A stretch of DNA of 64,000 nucleotides. Origin: Cryptomeria japonica. Taxonomy: Eukaryota; Streptophyta; Pinopsida; Cupressales; Cupressaceae. Position 1 is the first letter of the stretch, and every line of letters begins with the position of its first letter. Location of the stretch: the NCBI RefSeq assembly GCF_030272615.1, contig NC_081406.1, forward strand, positions 231,376,396 through 231,440,395. Direction: 5' to 3'. The notes beneath the pieces are model-generated. The model made no database searches. It was not told the DNA's origin and saw only the letters and a list, made by a program, of their open reading frames with translations. Below are positions 1 to 10,841 of this stretch, piece after piece. The position numbers were made by a program, and so were the translations under genes.

Positions 1-1
1 T

Positions 2-2227
2 ATCCTTCAACCTACCGAACCTTCTAAACCCTTTCTTCTTTATACGGCCGCTTCCTCTCATGCTCTCGCAGCATTATTGGCACAACATGATAAAGATGGT
101 AAGGAATGTCTGGTTTATTATATAAGTCGTACCTTTCTCGATTATGAGACCCGATATTCTGCGATAGAAAGACAATGCTTGGCCTTGGTGTTTGCGACTC
201 AGAAATTGAGACATTATCTTTTAAATTCAGAAGTCCACGTCATGGTAAAGTTTGATCCTTTGAAGCATCTTTTCTCTAAAACTGATTTATCAGAACACCT
301 AGCTAAGTGGGTTATGATGTTAACTGAATTTGACCTTAAATTTGTTTCACAAAGAGCAATTAAAGGGAAAGCGTTGACCGATCACTTAGTTGAGGCCCCT
401 TCACCTTTCTCCTTCCCTAACCCTGAGTCTTTTCCTGATGACTTCATTCTTTATATAGAGAAAGATGAAACTTGGGAGTTATACTTTGATGGCTCTAAGT
501 GTTGTACGGGATGGGGGGCAGGTGTTGTTCTAATTTCTCCTACAAAGAAATCCATTCCTTTATCTTATCATCTCAATTTCCTATGTACCAATAACATTGC
601 TGAGTATGAGGCTCTTATAGCAGGAATAAAGGCAGCCTTGGCTTTGAATGTAAAGCACATACATATTTATGGAGATTCGCAATTGATTATAAGACAAGTA
701 ACAGGACTGTATCAAGCAAAACAAGACAAATTATCACAATATAAAGACCTTGCTATCTCTTTGTTACAAAAATTTGATTCTTATACCATGGAACCTATTC
801 CTCGAAAAGATAATCGACATGTGGACGCAATGGCATGTGTGGCTTCTCTTGTATCTTTAGAGGACCCTGTGGTTGATCTTAAATTTTTTATTTACAACCT
901 TATTTCTTCAGCTATTGTAGATGATTCTAGCTTGGTGACATGTTGTGACTTTATAGACTCAGATGAATGGTATTCGCATATCGTAAGATACTTGACCGAT
1001 GGTACCTTTCTTGATTTCGCCAATAGGAACACTAGGGCTAGAATCCGCAAGATGTCTGCAAGATATATCATTCTTTCTAATGTTCTTTACCGAAGGGGTT
1101 ATAACGGTCTTCTCCTTCGCTGTCTTAACAAATTGGAAATCCCTATTGCTCTTGAAGAGGCACATTCAGGTGCTTGTGGGGGGCATTTTGGAGGCAAATC
1201 CTTGGTTCAAAGATTGCTTCGTATGGGATACTATTGGCAAACTATGCAAAAGGATTCTTTTTCATTTGTTAAGAAATGTCATCAATGTCAAAAACACAAT
1301 AATCTGATTCATGCTCCTGCCCAAGAACTTCGTTCTCATTTAGCTTCTTGGCCTTTCTCTGCATGGGGGTTGGATCTCATCAGTAAAATCTCTCCTCCTT
1401 CATCTCAAGGACACACTTTCATTATAACCGCAACAGATTACTTTACAAAGTGGGTAGAAGCTGTTCCCCTTCTCTCTACTACTACTGAAGTGATTTGTCA
1501 GTTTCTTCTAGAAAACATTATTTCTCGATTCGGGATACCTTCCACTATAATCTCAGATAATGGGACATCATTTAAGAACAAGGACATGAAGAAATTCCTC
1601 GAGAAATATCATATCAAACATCGATTTTCTACACCATACTATCCTCAATCAAATGGTCAAGCCGAATCATCCAATAAGATAATTGAACAAATTCCTCGCA
1701 AAACCGTGAATAAGCATGGTAAGGATTGGAGTACTCAGCTAATCTATGCTCTTTGGGCCTACCGAACGAGTGTATGAATTGCTATAGGAACTACCCCTTA
1801 TAATCTTGTTTATGGTGCTGATGCTATTATGCCTTTAGAGTTAGAGATTCCATCACTTAGAATTTCTCTCAAAGGTATAGTAGATGATGACTCTTATAGA
1901 GAACAAAGACTTCAACAGCTTGAGATGCTTGATGAACAACGTATAAATGCTCTTGAGCATATCCAAGCGTATCACAAAACTCTACAACGAAGCTATAATG
2001 ATAAGGTTATTCAACGTTCCTTCTTAGTAGGTGACTTAGTTCTCTATGAGAATCAGTGCAATGTGAATACCTTACCTGAAGAAAAGGGAAAATTTAGTCC
2101 TAATTAGCTTGGACCGTATATTGTTATTGAAGATTATGGATCAGGTGCTTACAAAATAGCGGATGTAGATGGTACACCTCTTAAAGAACCTATAAGTGCT
2201 ATGCACTTGCATAGATACTATGCTTAA
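2..2227 (+). pseudogene. pol: Element A pol fragment: RNase H, aRNH, integrase
   Basis: The frame is open from the left edge. It encodes the end of the RT-linked RNase H (YISRTF, then FATQKLRHY), a second archaeal-type RNase H starting at WELYFDG near base 473, and an integrase. The integrase has an H-x6-H/C-x2-C zinc site (about 1160-1290), WGLDLI (about 1370), ISDNG (about 1550) and QAESSNK (about 1665), giving the D, D and E catalytic residues. The end of the C-terminal domain is LHRYYA. Two in-frame stops break it: TGA at 1775-1777 and TAG at 2105-2107. The second replaces the Trp that element B keeps in PNWLGPY, so it is a TGG to TAG change. The reading frame is otherwise intact for about 740 codons. 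It acts in the virus-like particle (RNA degradation) and nucleus (integration), but this copy cannot make a full product. Confidence 0.9.
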
Positions 2228-2840
2228 TTCCTCATTCCTTATCTTTCATTTCATCTATCTTCTTTTCAGTTCTTCAAAATTGGGTCCTATGTTAGCATAT
2301 CTTGGTTAGAGCAAATAGAATTAAATGATATTGTGTTTAATCTATATTGCTTTGTTCTTGACAAGCGTGTTTCTTTACTTTATAGTTTGTCTTGAATTCA
2401 TTTATGTAAATTGCAAAAGATTTACATTTCCATTATGCTGACATATTATACAATGTTTTTATGTGTTAAGTAGAATCGTATCATGTTGTGTTTAAGTTTA
2501 AAATTAAATCACATTAGTTATATGATTCTTAGGCTTAACACATATTTATTCTCTATCATCAATGTAGTACTTGATTAAATATTTTATTTTAATTAAGTCA
2601 CACATGTATCAATTTAATCATGGAGCATTGAGAAATCAATCACATGGAAATTAAATTCAGAACATACATGTACATCTACCAAATGTATTAACTTTAATCA
2701 AAATATACATTGTTTTAGGCATTAAAGATAACATGTTTGAGACAAAGATAAGCATGTATAGATATATATGTGGATCATGTTTTCATATACAAAAGTAGGT
2801 CACTATATATCCAAAATGTGACCTATCCTACATCATGAGA
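2228..2840. other. Non-coding spacer between integrase and the antisense gene
   Basis: AT-rich sequence with no supported frame or repeat. It is the convergent 3' flank of both the integrase reading frame (+) and the PMD gene (-), so it should hold the 3' ends of the antisense transcript. I see no clear polyadenylation cluster that I would defend. Confidence 0.5.
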
Positions 2841-5378
2841 TCATCTCCCATCCCTAGGGCTAGTGGTTGGAGAGTGATGACTAGACGCTCCCTCTTGATC
2901 CGGCCGTGGAGGTGGACCCATAGGTGTATAGCATGATACAGACCATGAATGACTTTGAGAGGAACTCCTACGATCCCTATCCATAAGGATCGCGTGATAC
3001 GAGGTAGCCTCAGCCTGAGCTGCTGCTAGGTCACGTTGTGCCCATTGAAGGTTCTCTGATAGAACTCTCTCTCTCTCTCTCCCTCCATATTTCCACCTGT
3101 ACTCAAAATGGGGAAAACAAGTCCTCATGCCGACTTGCATTCCCCTGAGGCCTATAAGCAACCTGTGAGGAACTAGGGATTTGTGGCATCATGGAAATAT
3201 CTGTCACTTCTTGCTGGATCAAGGAATGCCACTCCCGCACATTAGCTGTAGCAGTAGAACAGATTTTGTATTAGTACCATTCTATATCATCTAAACATTA
3301 ATCAATCAATATAAACCTACTCTACCTGGATCTCCCTCGCGCCAGTAGGGATCGTGATATGGTAGCATCTGTGAATGGGAACTACTAGGCTCCCCACGCT
3401 CAAATGATCTATGCATGATGGGTACAGGTCTCCGTATCACCTCGTGTTCCCCCTTTTGGGGAATAAGAGGAGGATCCAAGGCTATGGTATCATCTCCTGA
3501 ATGGTGGGGAGCTGCATCTGACTCCTCCTCATCATCTCTATCATCCTCATCCTCATTTGCATCCTCACCCACATCCTCGTTCTCCTCAGCATCATCTCTA
3601 TCTGTGTCATCCTCCTCTCCTTCCTCCTCCTCCTCGGCACTAGGCTGATCTCCTATGGGTGGATCAGGATCTCTCGCCTCCTTCGATTTGGATCCCTGAT
3701 CCTCATCTCGGTCTCCATGTCTACATGAACTTGGATGGCCTGTCAGGTAATCTGGTGGAAAGATAGGCCTTGGGTATGTCCTCACAAACCATGAGAGATA
3801 CCTGTGCTATGCTCCGGGATCTGTGGAGTAATCAGTGACCACATCCTGATCGGACCCCTCTATATCTGTAATCTTGATATCATCTGTCGTAGGTCTCGCT
3901 ACTGCTCTGGGTCTGGGAAGGACTCGCGAGTGTCGAGTATAGATAGGTACATCAGTTGGAACACACTGCTCTAGCCCAAACTACCTCCGTACTCAGTCAA
4001 AGTAGAATGGGACTATGATATGTGAGTATCGTCCTCTCAGTAGGTGGTTCCTCTGTAAGAATGCTAGCTGCCTCTCCATTTCATCCCATCTGTGCATCCG
4101 CAGATATGGTCTCCATACTGTCACCTCAGCTGTCAATCTATCGAATGTCACTCTCCAATATAGTAGATCCCCAAATCTCCACTCGCTAGTAAGTGGATAG
4201 GGAAACACCCTAGGTTGCTCGCTAGCCGCACTCATCGGATAGCCGACAGGCCTGGTGCATGTAAAGTGCTCAAATATCCACACCTGCAGAAGTGTGCATG
4301 TCATCAAGCTACAACACTGTCCAAACACATACTCCTCGAGGTCATGATAGAGATGTGCAAGCATACTCCGACCCCAAGCATATACTCTCCTATGTCTCTC
4401 CATAGCCCTGATGCACCATGTGAGACCCCCATGCATGTGCGTACCTCACCCATTAGGGCAGATGGCTAGTGCAATGATGGTAATCATAAGATGTCTCACA
4501 AGGGGCACCTCTCCTGTAGGATGTAAGAGCCAACTGATCATGATGAGATCTCTAGTCTCACTCGGCATGACTCTCCCTATGCAGTATATTTGCTCCCTTT
4601 GATAGTCCTTTGCTGATCGATCAATTGCGTATGCCACGATGGCTCCTCTGATAGGTATGTGAAGTATGCGGTACACATCCTCAAGTGTAACCGTCATCTC
4701 TCCTACTGGGAGATGGAATGTACATGTGTCAGAATTCCATCACTCCATAAGTGCCATCAACATCGTAGGATGGAATCGAATGGCCGACATGAGGATCGCA
4801 TACCATAAACCCACTATCGATAACGTATCCCTCTCTACCTGAGTTAGCCGGAGAATCTGATCTCGTAGACTGCGAAGAATCTGCCCCGCAGTGTGCTCTC
4901 TCATGTATGGGGGACCCTGCAATGCAAAAACATCATTGAAATTAGTACTCAATCATCAAAATCATCTATGTGAAAAACAAAAATTGTCGCCCCTTGTGAA
5001 GTCCTGATTGGGACCATGGCGCCCTGAGAGGACCATGGTGCCCTTAAGGGACCATGGCGCCCTGAGAGGGACCATGGCGCCCTTCAAGGACCATGGCGCC
5101 CTGAGAGGACCATGTCGCCCTTCAGGGACCATGGCGCCCTGAGAGGACCATGGTACCCCATAGGGACCATGGTGCCCTGATAGGACCATGGTTCCCTAGG
5201 TGGGACCCAGGGTTAGATTCTAGGGCCCGCATTCGATCACAGAAACTCAAAATCAACAAAAATGCAGAAAGTCAAAGTCAAAGTTCAGTCAATTCACCTC
5301 GTCTAGCGGCTCGTCACCGATCATGGCCTGTCGCATGATCTCCATCCTTGTGGGATGCTCCGGTCATCGTGAAGGCAT
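2841..5378 (-). pseudogene. Element A antisense plant-mobile-domain (PMD) gene, decayed, three putative exons
   Basis: Unknown-function accessory gene of the MAIN/MAIL1-like PMD superfamily. Putative exon 1 is 5378-5298 (27 codons starting MPSR, one TGA at codon 5). A phase-0 intron runs 5297-4917, with donor GAG/GTGAAT and acceptor TTGCATTGCAG. Exon 2 is 4916-3326. It carries the PMD core: WNSDTCTFHLPVGEM, then TVTLEDVYRILHIPIRG near 4690, then YAWGRSMLAHLYHDLEEY and LLQVWIFEHF near 4350-4250, and an Asp/Glu-rich tract at about 3660-3520. A second intron (3325-3246, GTAGAG to CTACAG) leads to exon 3, with a coiled-coil-like QRDLAAAQAEATSY segment. Exon 2 keeps one frame over 1.6 kb with stops at 4740, 4446, 3993, about 3981 and about 3811. 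A frame change lies near the GA microsatellite at 3067-3082. The splice sites are inferred. Confidence 0.75.
5010..5212 (-). repeat. 19-bp tandem array GGACCATGGCGCCC inside PMD-A intron 1
   Basis: Eleven GGACC starts at 5011, 5030, 5049, 5069, 5088, 5107, 5126, 5145, 5164, 5183 and 5203: steps of 19 bp with two of 20. Each unit contains CCATGG and usually GGCGCC, both palindromic. Tails alternate between a CTGAGAG type and a CTTAAGG/CTTCAGG type over much of the array, so there is a 38-bp higher-order period. It makes up more than half of the 381-bp putative intron. Isolated copies of the same motif occur in the LTRs of A and its relatives (for example 6321, 29893, 33058). Confidence 0.9.
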
Positions 5379-5940
5379 GATGATGGCTATGTGGGCTCCG
5401 CTGCAATGAACAATACTTAGAAATCAACAAAGTGACAAATGCAATAGTCACTTTCAAGGTATATATTTTCATTGCTTTACCTTTACTTTCAAAACCTTAA
5501 TTTTCCCCTATCACTCATTTCATCATAACTTGAGTTTGGGAGATGCGATTTTCAAACCGTTTGTTGTGTAGGAATCGTATTTTCCCTTACTCCCGGGATG
5601 TTCCAAAATGTGCTTTGATGAAGCCTCTTCAGTGAACATCTCTCATCAATAATCTCTCACACAATTTGTCATAAGTAAACATGCTATCCTGTTTCACCTC
5701 CCTAATAAGCAAGCCGAAACAGGGGGGCATATAGCTACTCACAAATTTCATCACTTTCCTTAGTAAGCATTAGGTGATTTTGTGATCTAACGTGTGTTTT
5801 GTAGGGTGTGGTTCCTAACTGTGTATTGCAGATACCGCTGGGGGCTTCGTTCGACAGACTTATGGATATATCCTTTTTCAAATAATGTTTACTTTCCTGT
5901 ACTTTAGCTTGCATATGCACGTAGTACTCATATGACCACT
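5379..5940 (-). promoter_or_regulatory. Presumed promoter region of the antisense PMD-A gene
   Basis: This 560-bp stretch separates the PMD-A start from the polypurine tract and LTR. On the minus strand a TATA-like AAATATATACC lies at 5468-5458, about 80 bases before the proposed ATG. That spacing matches the TATA to ATG distance in the homologous gene of element B. No other feature is visible. The promoter call is inference from position and one motif. Confidence 0.35.
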
Positions 5941-5955
5941 AAAGTGGGGGCTAAA
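5941..5955 (+). other. Polypurine tract of element A
   Basis: AAAGTGGGGGCTAAA ends directly at the LTR start TGTAGCATC. A purine-rich tract abutting a 3' LTR is the normal plus-strand DNA priming site. Confidence 0.7.
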
Positions 5956-7399
5956 TGTAGCATCATAAATTGTACGCACTTGCTAGAGTGGTACATTTTC
6001 ACACTCGGTTTAGCTCCCGCCTTGGCACATCTTGCACTTTGCATCGCATTTTCCCTTTAGCACTTAATTAATTAATTAATTAGGTCTAAGGTTCTATTTC
6101 ATCATCTTCCACATCATAAAGTTGGGCCCTTTCATTAAAGTGTGCCCTTTTCATTTTATTCCTCCAATACATCATTTAATCAAAAACCCTAATTAGGTCC
6201 TATTTTGAACTTGGGGGCTTGATTTCGGGGGTCAAAACATCTCAAAATCACCTGTAACTTCGGGATTCTCTCTAAAATCATCATATCCGACGACCCTAAA
6301 AATTTGGTGAGAAGTTGCCGGGACCATGGCGCCCAGAGTGCACACGGTCCCAGACATTTTTCCCAAAATTTTAGGAGCGCGATCCAATCATAAAATAAAG
6401 CTTAACCCCAAGAAATTGAAAGGAGATTCAATCTCTAAGTCGGCCAAAAGTTGAAATTAAGACCTAGGGTTTCATATATAATAGCTCTCTTTCTTCATTT
6501 GAAAGGATGAGAGAATTTTTGGTTTTCAGGGACCTTCTATGTAGCGAAAGAGCAGATCTTTGAAGACTTCAATAACATTCAACATCCATCCATCAAGCAT
6601 TCATCAATTTCATTCATCCATTTAGGGCTTTGAAAGCATTGAAGAGCAATAAGGGATCACCGACTGAAGATCGTCTTGTACCCCTCCCTTGGGGTTGGGT
6701 ATGATTTCATGTTGTTTTCATGTCTTTGCATAAGTCTCACTATATCATTTGTATTCATGCTTTAGATCACTTTGCATCTTGATTTGGAGCATTTACATTT
6801 ACATTTACAAGCAATTAGGGTTTACTTTCTAGGTTTCTCTAGTTTGCTTACTTGCATTTTAGGATCTTGCACACACACTACTTTTACAATACAACTTGGC
6901 TATTCGTGGAGGTGGAAATCACCAAAGTGGGGGTTTGACTAAGGCAAAACCCTATATAGCTGCCCACCATACCTTTTTAGATATAAGTGCAGATTTCAGG
7001 ATTCGAACGATGCCGCAAGTTTCAGATCCGGCAAAAGCAGACAGAAACTAAGTCACACACCAAAGTTCAGGGAAAAAGACCAGGACAGGGGCGTGGGGCG
7101 CCCTGGTCCCTAGGACAGTGGCACTGGGCGCCCTAGTCCCTCAGTCAAACAAGTCTCAACATTTTCTGACTGCTTTCCAGGTTGCAAAACAACAGTTTCA
7201 GGGGTAGAATCAGGACAGTGGCGCCCGTGCCCCCGTCCCGAATATTTTCACTCAGATTTTAACTCCGGGTACGCATCTGCATTCTTGTCTTGTCCTTGTG
7301 TTTATAGCTTTCCATTGTTTAAACTCAATTCTGCAATCTTGTTATTAGTTCATACTTGCACTTTGGGGTGAACTTGCATCATTTTATCTTTCAATTACA
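5956..7399 (+). repeat. LTR of element A
   Basis: Begins TGTAGCATCATAAATTG, the same start as the LTR at 29695, and ends near TTTCAATTACA (7399) or CATACTTGCA (7360). It contains a TATA-like TATATAATA at 6475 and several copies of the GGACCATGGCGCC-type motif (6321; inverted forms about 7091 and 7128). The simple repeat (ATTA)n lies near 6066. No partner LTR is in the window, so length and end are not proven. Confidence 0.65.
6475..6483 (+). promoter_or_regulatory. TATA-like box in LTR A
   Basis: TATATAATA followed by AGCTCTC, about 520 bp into the LTR, in the position expected for the U3/R boundary. Motif only; transcription start not observable. Confidence 0.4.
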
Positions 7400-7724
7400 A
7401 CAAAGGAATAGAAACCCTAATAGGTAGCCCATGGCTCTCTCTTCCACAAAAAGAAGTAGCCAATTGTGTGATACCTCTAGGCTCTTTTGTATTCCACAAT
7501 GTGTGTCAAAAGGTAGGATTAGGGCATGTTAGCCTAGTCTCGTTTTTTCCCCCTACACAAGTTGTTCCACTTGCAAATCTTTTTGTAATACCATCATATA
7601 ATTCATTAAGGATGGCTGCTACCTATCCTTGGGGTACCTATTTTGGTCATTTGATCCTAATGACACCTTTACATGAACTTCCAAAAGGCATAAGAAATAA
7701 TTTTCCTAAGTTTTTGGGAGATGG

Positions 7725-8872
7725 TGTTACTACTTATCAAATTGCCATTAGTTTTATATTCAAAGTCATACTATATACTCTAGTCGATTAGCACTACTGA
7801 ATCATGCAGTCGGTATACACAGAGAAATCGGTATGCACAGTCTATTCGGTTACAGAAGAAAATAGTCATAGAACGCAGTATACACCGAGCTGTCTATCGA
7901 GCATCTTTTTATGTCTACCGAGCAGCAAAGATGACACACCGAGTTGATATACACCGAGTGAATTGTGTTACCAGATTCATTAAACCTGGACATGCATATG
8001 AAAACGTGTTACAAGATCGAGGCACATCTAACCATTATCACATTGGAAATTACACTAGAATATTGTGTATGATTTTGAGGTCATCTAACCAATGAAATCA
8101 TTTGCATGTTTATTCATTCGATAAATCATGTTTGTAAGATCGAAGCAATGAATGGATCACCGACATAAGAGATCTATTTATACAACATGAGTTAAGCATG
8201 TATGTGTGTGTGTAAGAAGACTGTTACAAAGACACAAAGGTCACTGAGAAAGTTTTCAGAGAATAGTTAAAGAATAGAGTAAACAAAAGCGTTTACCGAG
8301 TTACTATATGGGTTACCGAGGTGTGCTATAAGCAAGGTAACTTATTCTGAGCACATAGAATATGCTATAACATTTCAAATGTAAAGTTGTAGATATTTAT
8401 AATGATTTTATTGTAATATTTTGAAGTTGTAAGAGACACCTCTAACAGGGTAAAAGACTCTAATCAAGTCTATAAATTGTAAAGCCTCTAACCAGGTACA
8501 ACATTTAGTTTAAGTGTTGGAAAATCCTTTAGCAAGGTAGATCTAATAGATCTTGTTACTCCTAATAGGGTAAGCTATCAGAAATAGCTAAAATGTAGCT
8601 CTAACCGAACACTCTTTATTATTGCAGTAGTGATGTTGTGGGTGCCATTCCCATCGCAGTTTTTCTCTCTAACCAAGAGTTTCTGCATAACCAAAATATA
8701 TGTGTTATGGAGTGAATCATGTATGATTGTTATCTATTTGTTTTAGCTTTATTTTATGTTACTGCACTATTCAGTTTATGCATAATAGTAAAGTTATTAT
8801 TCAAGAATATTATTGGAGTACTGATTCACCCCTCCCCTCTCAGTACATTAGCTTTCCATATTGGGCCTAACA
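7725..8872 (+). repeat. Element N 5' LTR
   Basis: 1148 bp, TGTTACTAC...GCCTAACA. Nearly the same sequence recurs at 14387-15523. It contains at least five ACCGAG hexamers (for example about 7885, 7919, 8298, 8314). Confidence 0.93.
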
Positions 8873-8874
8873 AT

Positions 8875-8886
8875 TGGTATCAGAGC
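8875..8886 (+). other. Primer-binding site of element N (tRNA-iMet type)
   Basis: TGGTATCAGAGC begins two bases after the LTR end. It is a full match to the canonical plant initiator-Met PBS. Confidence 0.95.
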
Positions 8887-8934
8887 TTGAATCTTGGAAA
8901 AGGGTTTAAATACCTAAAGAGAAAGATCTTACCA

Positions 8935-10287
8935 ATGGAAGGCTATAAACAATCTTAGAGGATTGTATATCTAGAAGAAGAGTTGGATCATGCTAATCAA
9001 GTGATTGCAGACATGCAAAGGCAAATGCAAAAATCTCTGAAAGTAAGAAGAAGATTATCTGATGACTTGCAGGACTCTCAAGAGTTAGTGGAACAAATTG
9101 AGACATCATCTAAGAACAGTATATTTGAATAGACTGAAGAAATGATTGGAGTATTGAAAGAAAAGAACAAGGCATTGGCTGATCAAATAAAAGCAATGAA
9201 AAGAGAACAAGAACATTTCGGTACACAGATGACTAAAAATCTAGATGCATTGAGGACAACTGAGGATAAAGAAAGAGATCTACAAAGAGAGAAACAACAA
9301 CTTGAAGTCTTGGTATCTGATAAGAATGATTTAATCATAAGGTTAACTGGGATTCAATAAAATATGTCAGATCAACTAGGTTATGCACATCATGAAGCAA
9401 TTCTGAAAGATGATGAGAATCAAGCATTGAAACTTGAACTATCAAGATTGATTGATGAACTTGAAACAGAGAAGAAATCCAAAGAAACACTAAAGAAGAG
9501 TTATGAAGCATCAAAGATGTTGGATGAGAAACTAAATACAAGATGACCCTACAAAGATGCAGGACTCGATTACAAAGGAAAAGACTCTACCAAGAAGGGA
9601 ATCTGTACTACCGAGAGAGGAGAATCATCAAAGCAAGCTGGAATCAAGAAGAACATCAAAGGAAAGAAGCCTATTTACAACTACTGTGGAAATCGAGGTC
9701 ATACTGCCAACATATGCCAAATCAGAAAAGGTAAGCAACCGAATCTCACTAAGTCCAATGGTTATTGTTAAAATTGCAATAAATATGGTCACACATCTAA
9801 TCAATGTAGGACAAAGTCTGTTAACAATTATCAGAAGGCAAAATTCAAAGGGTTTTGTAAAAACTGCAATAGATATGGACATAGTACTGAGAAGTGTTGG
9901 TTTAAACAAAAGAACTACATGTGGTCTGCACACTGAGCAAATACTAGAGGTTATCGAACTCACACAAAGCCTTACCGACGATATGAAGTAGTACCATGGG
10001 ATTACAATACAAGGATATGGTGTGAATGTTGTGGAAGATATGGACATATAAGTACCAACTATTTTATAAGGTTTGGAATGAACAATCGAAGATCATGGAG
10101 AAATCCTGGTATGGCATGTTTTTATTGTCACAAAGTTGGACATTTAGCTGGAGATTGTAAAGATCAACCTAGAGAAGACATTGAAGAAATAAAAGAGAAA
10201 TTAAAGATGATTTGGAAAAAGAAAGAAATTGTGTCAAATGAAGAAAGCACCTTACCTACCGAGTTAGGTGCACCTATTCCAAATTAA
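8935..10287 (+). pseudogene. Element N ORF1: coiled coil plus five CCHC zinc knuckles (gag-like)
   Basis: One reading frame of about 450 codons starting at ATG 8935 (MEGYKQS), interrupted only by in-frame stops (8956, 9130, 9358, 9544, about 9769, about 9931). The first half is Glu/Lys/Leu-rich coiled coil, typical of the C-terminal half of copia gag. A segment around 9530-9600 resembles the copia gag LDxxL...GLDY linker. It is followed by five knuckles: NYCGNRGHTANIC (first Cys lost), CxNCNKYGHTSNQC, CKNCNRYGHSTEKC, CECCGRYGHISTNY (last Cys lost) and CFYCHKVGHLAGDC. Two knuckles is the usual number, so five is unusual. The N-terminal capsid part of a normal copia gag is missing. Likely role: RNA binding and packaging. 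Confidence 0.8.
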
Positions 10288-10841
10288 TCAAAAAAGGTAT
10301 GAAGGGACTGCATTCTTTGAAGGTGAAAATCATAACAGTTCCTATTCCATTATGTACTAAATTCAAAATCTGCATAGTTAAGATGTAGTAGTAAGTTTGA
10401 GATTCTATCAAAGTCTTTTGAAGCACTTTACAGGAAACCTGTCAAGTCAGTGAATACAAGAAGCTTGTCAAGTCAGTAAATGAAGGAAGCTTGGTTACTC
10501 GGTTAAAACAAAAAGGAGAGTAAATCAGTTAAAGAGGAATCGAGTGCATTTAATGTTTTAACCTAACCCGCACAGAGCCCAATAAGGTATTTTGTGTACT
10601 TAAAAGCATTTTCGCGGTCATTTTCACTCACCAAGTTTTTGAGCAAGCAGAGCAAGAGTGAATCAAGGCAATCAAACTTCATTCACAGTGAATCCAAGGT
10701 ATTTTCATCAAATTTCATCACACTATCAAGCTAGTTTACCGATCTTATCAAATTGTTATTATCTGCTGAGTGTGAAGTATCTGCCATTTGTAAGCCATCA
10801 AACCCTAAGGATAGTTTGCTAAGCTTTACCTGAAATCTACA
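10288..10841 (+). other. Element N spacer before ORF2
   Basis: No supported frame. The sequence GTGAATCCAAGGTATTTTC near 10690 could be a splice donor context, and the following ORF2 start is at 10842. I see no TATA box. Probably the leader of ORF2 or a degraded remnant of the missing pol region. Confidence 0.4.

Larger units (their letters stand above)
1..7399 (+). mobile_element. Element A: 3' half of a Ty3/gypsy (Tat-type) retrotransposon with antisense PMD gene
   Basis: Seen: a gypsy pol tail on + (to 2227), an antisense PMD gene on - (5378-2841), a purine-rich tract (5941-5955) and an LTR beginning TGTAGCATC at 5956. The 5' part lies outside the window. The order RNase H, second RNase H, integrase, then an antisense accessory gene before the 3' LTR matches what is known of plant Tat elements with antisense extra ORFs. 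Immediately after the LTR come gag codons of a different element (C), so A was probably inserted near the start of C's gag, but the left junction is not visible. The right edge is uncertain: 7399 gives a TGTA...TACA LTR, while 7360 is an alternative end. Confidence 0.75.

Noticed and set aside
3415-3648. Plus-strand poly-Ser ORF
   Set aside because: It is the antisense shadow of the Asp/Glu-rich tract in PMD-A.
4962-5189. Minus-strand ORF with GAMVPLRAPWSLK-type repeats
   Set aside because: Translation of the 19-bp array; 19 is not a multiple of three, so frames rotate and the ORF is a by-product.
5956-7399. LTR A as the 5' LTR of element C
   Set aside because: C's presumed 3' LTR (26508-27347) does not resemble it, and the C/D family LTR end is CTCAACA. 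An A insertion near the C gag start fits better, though not proven.
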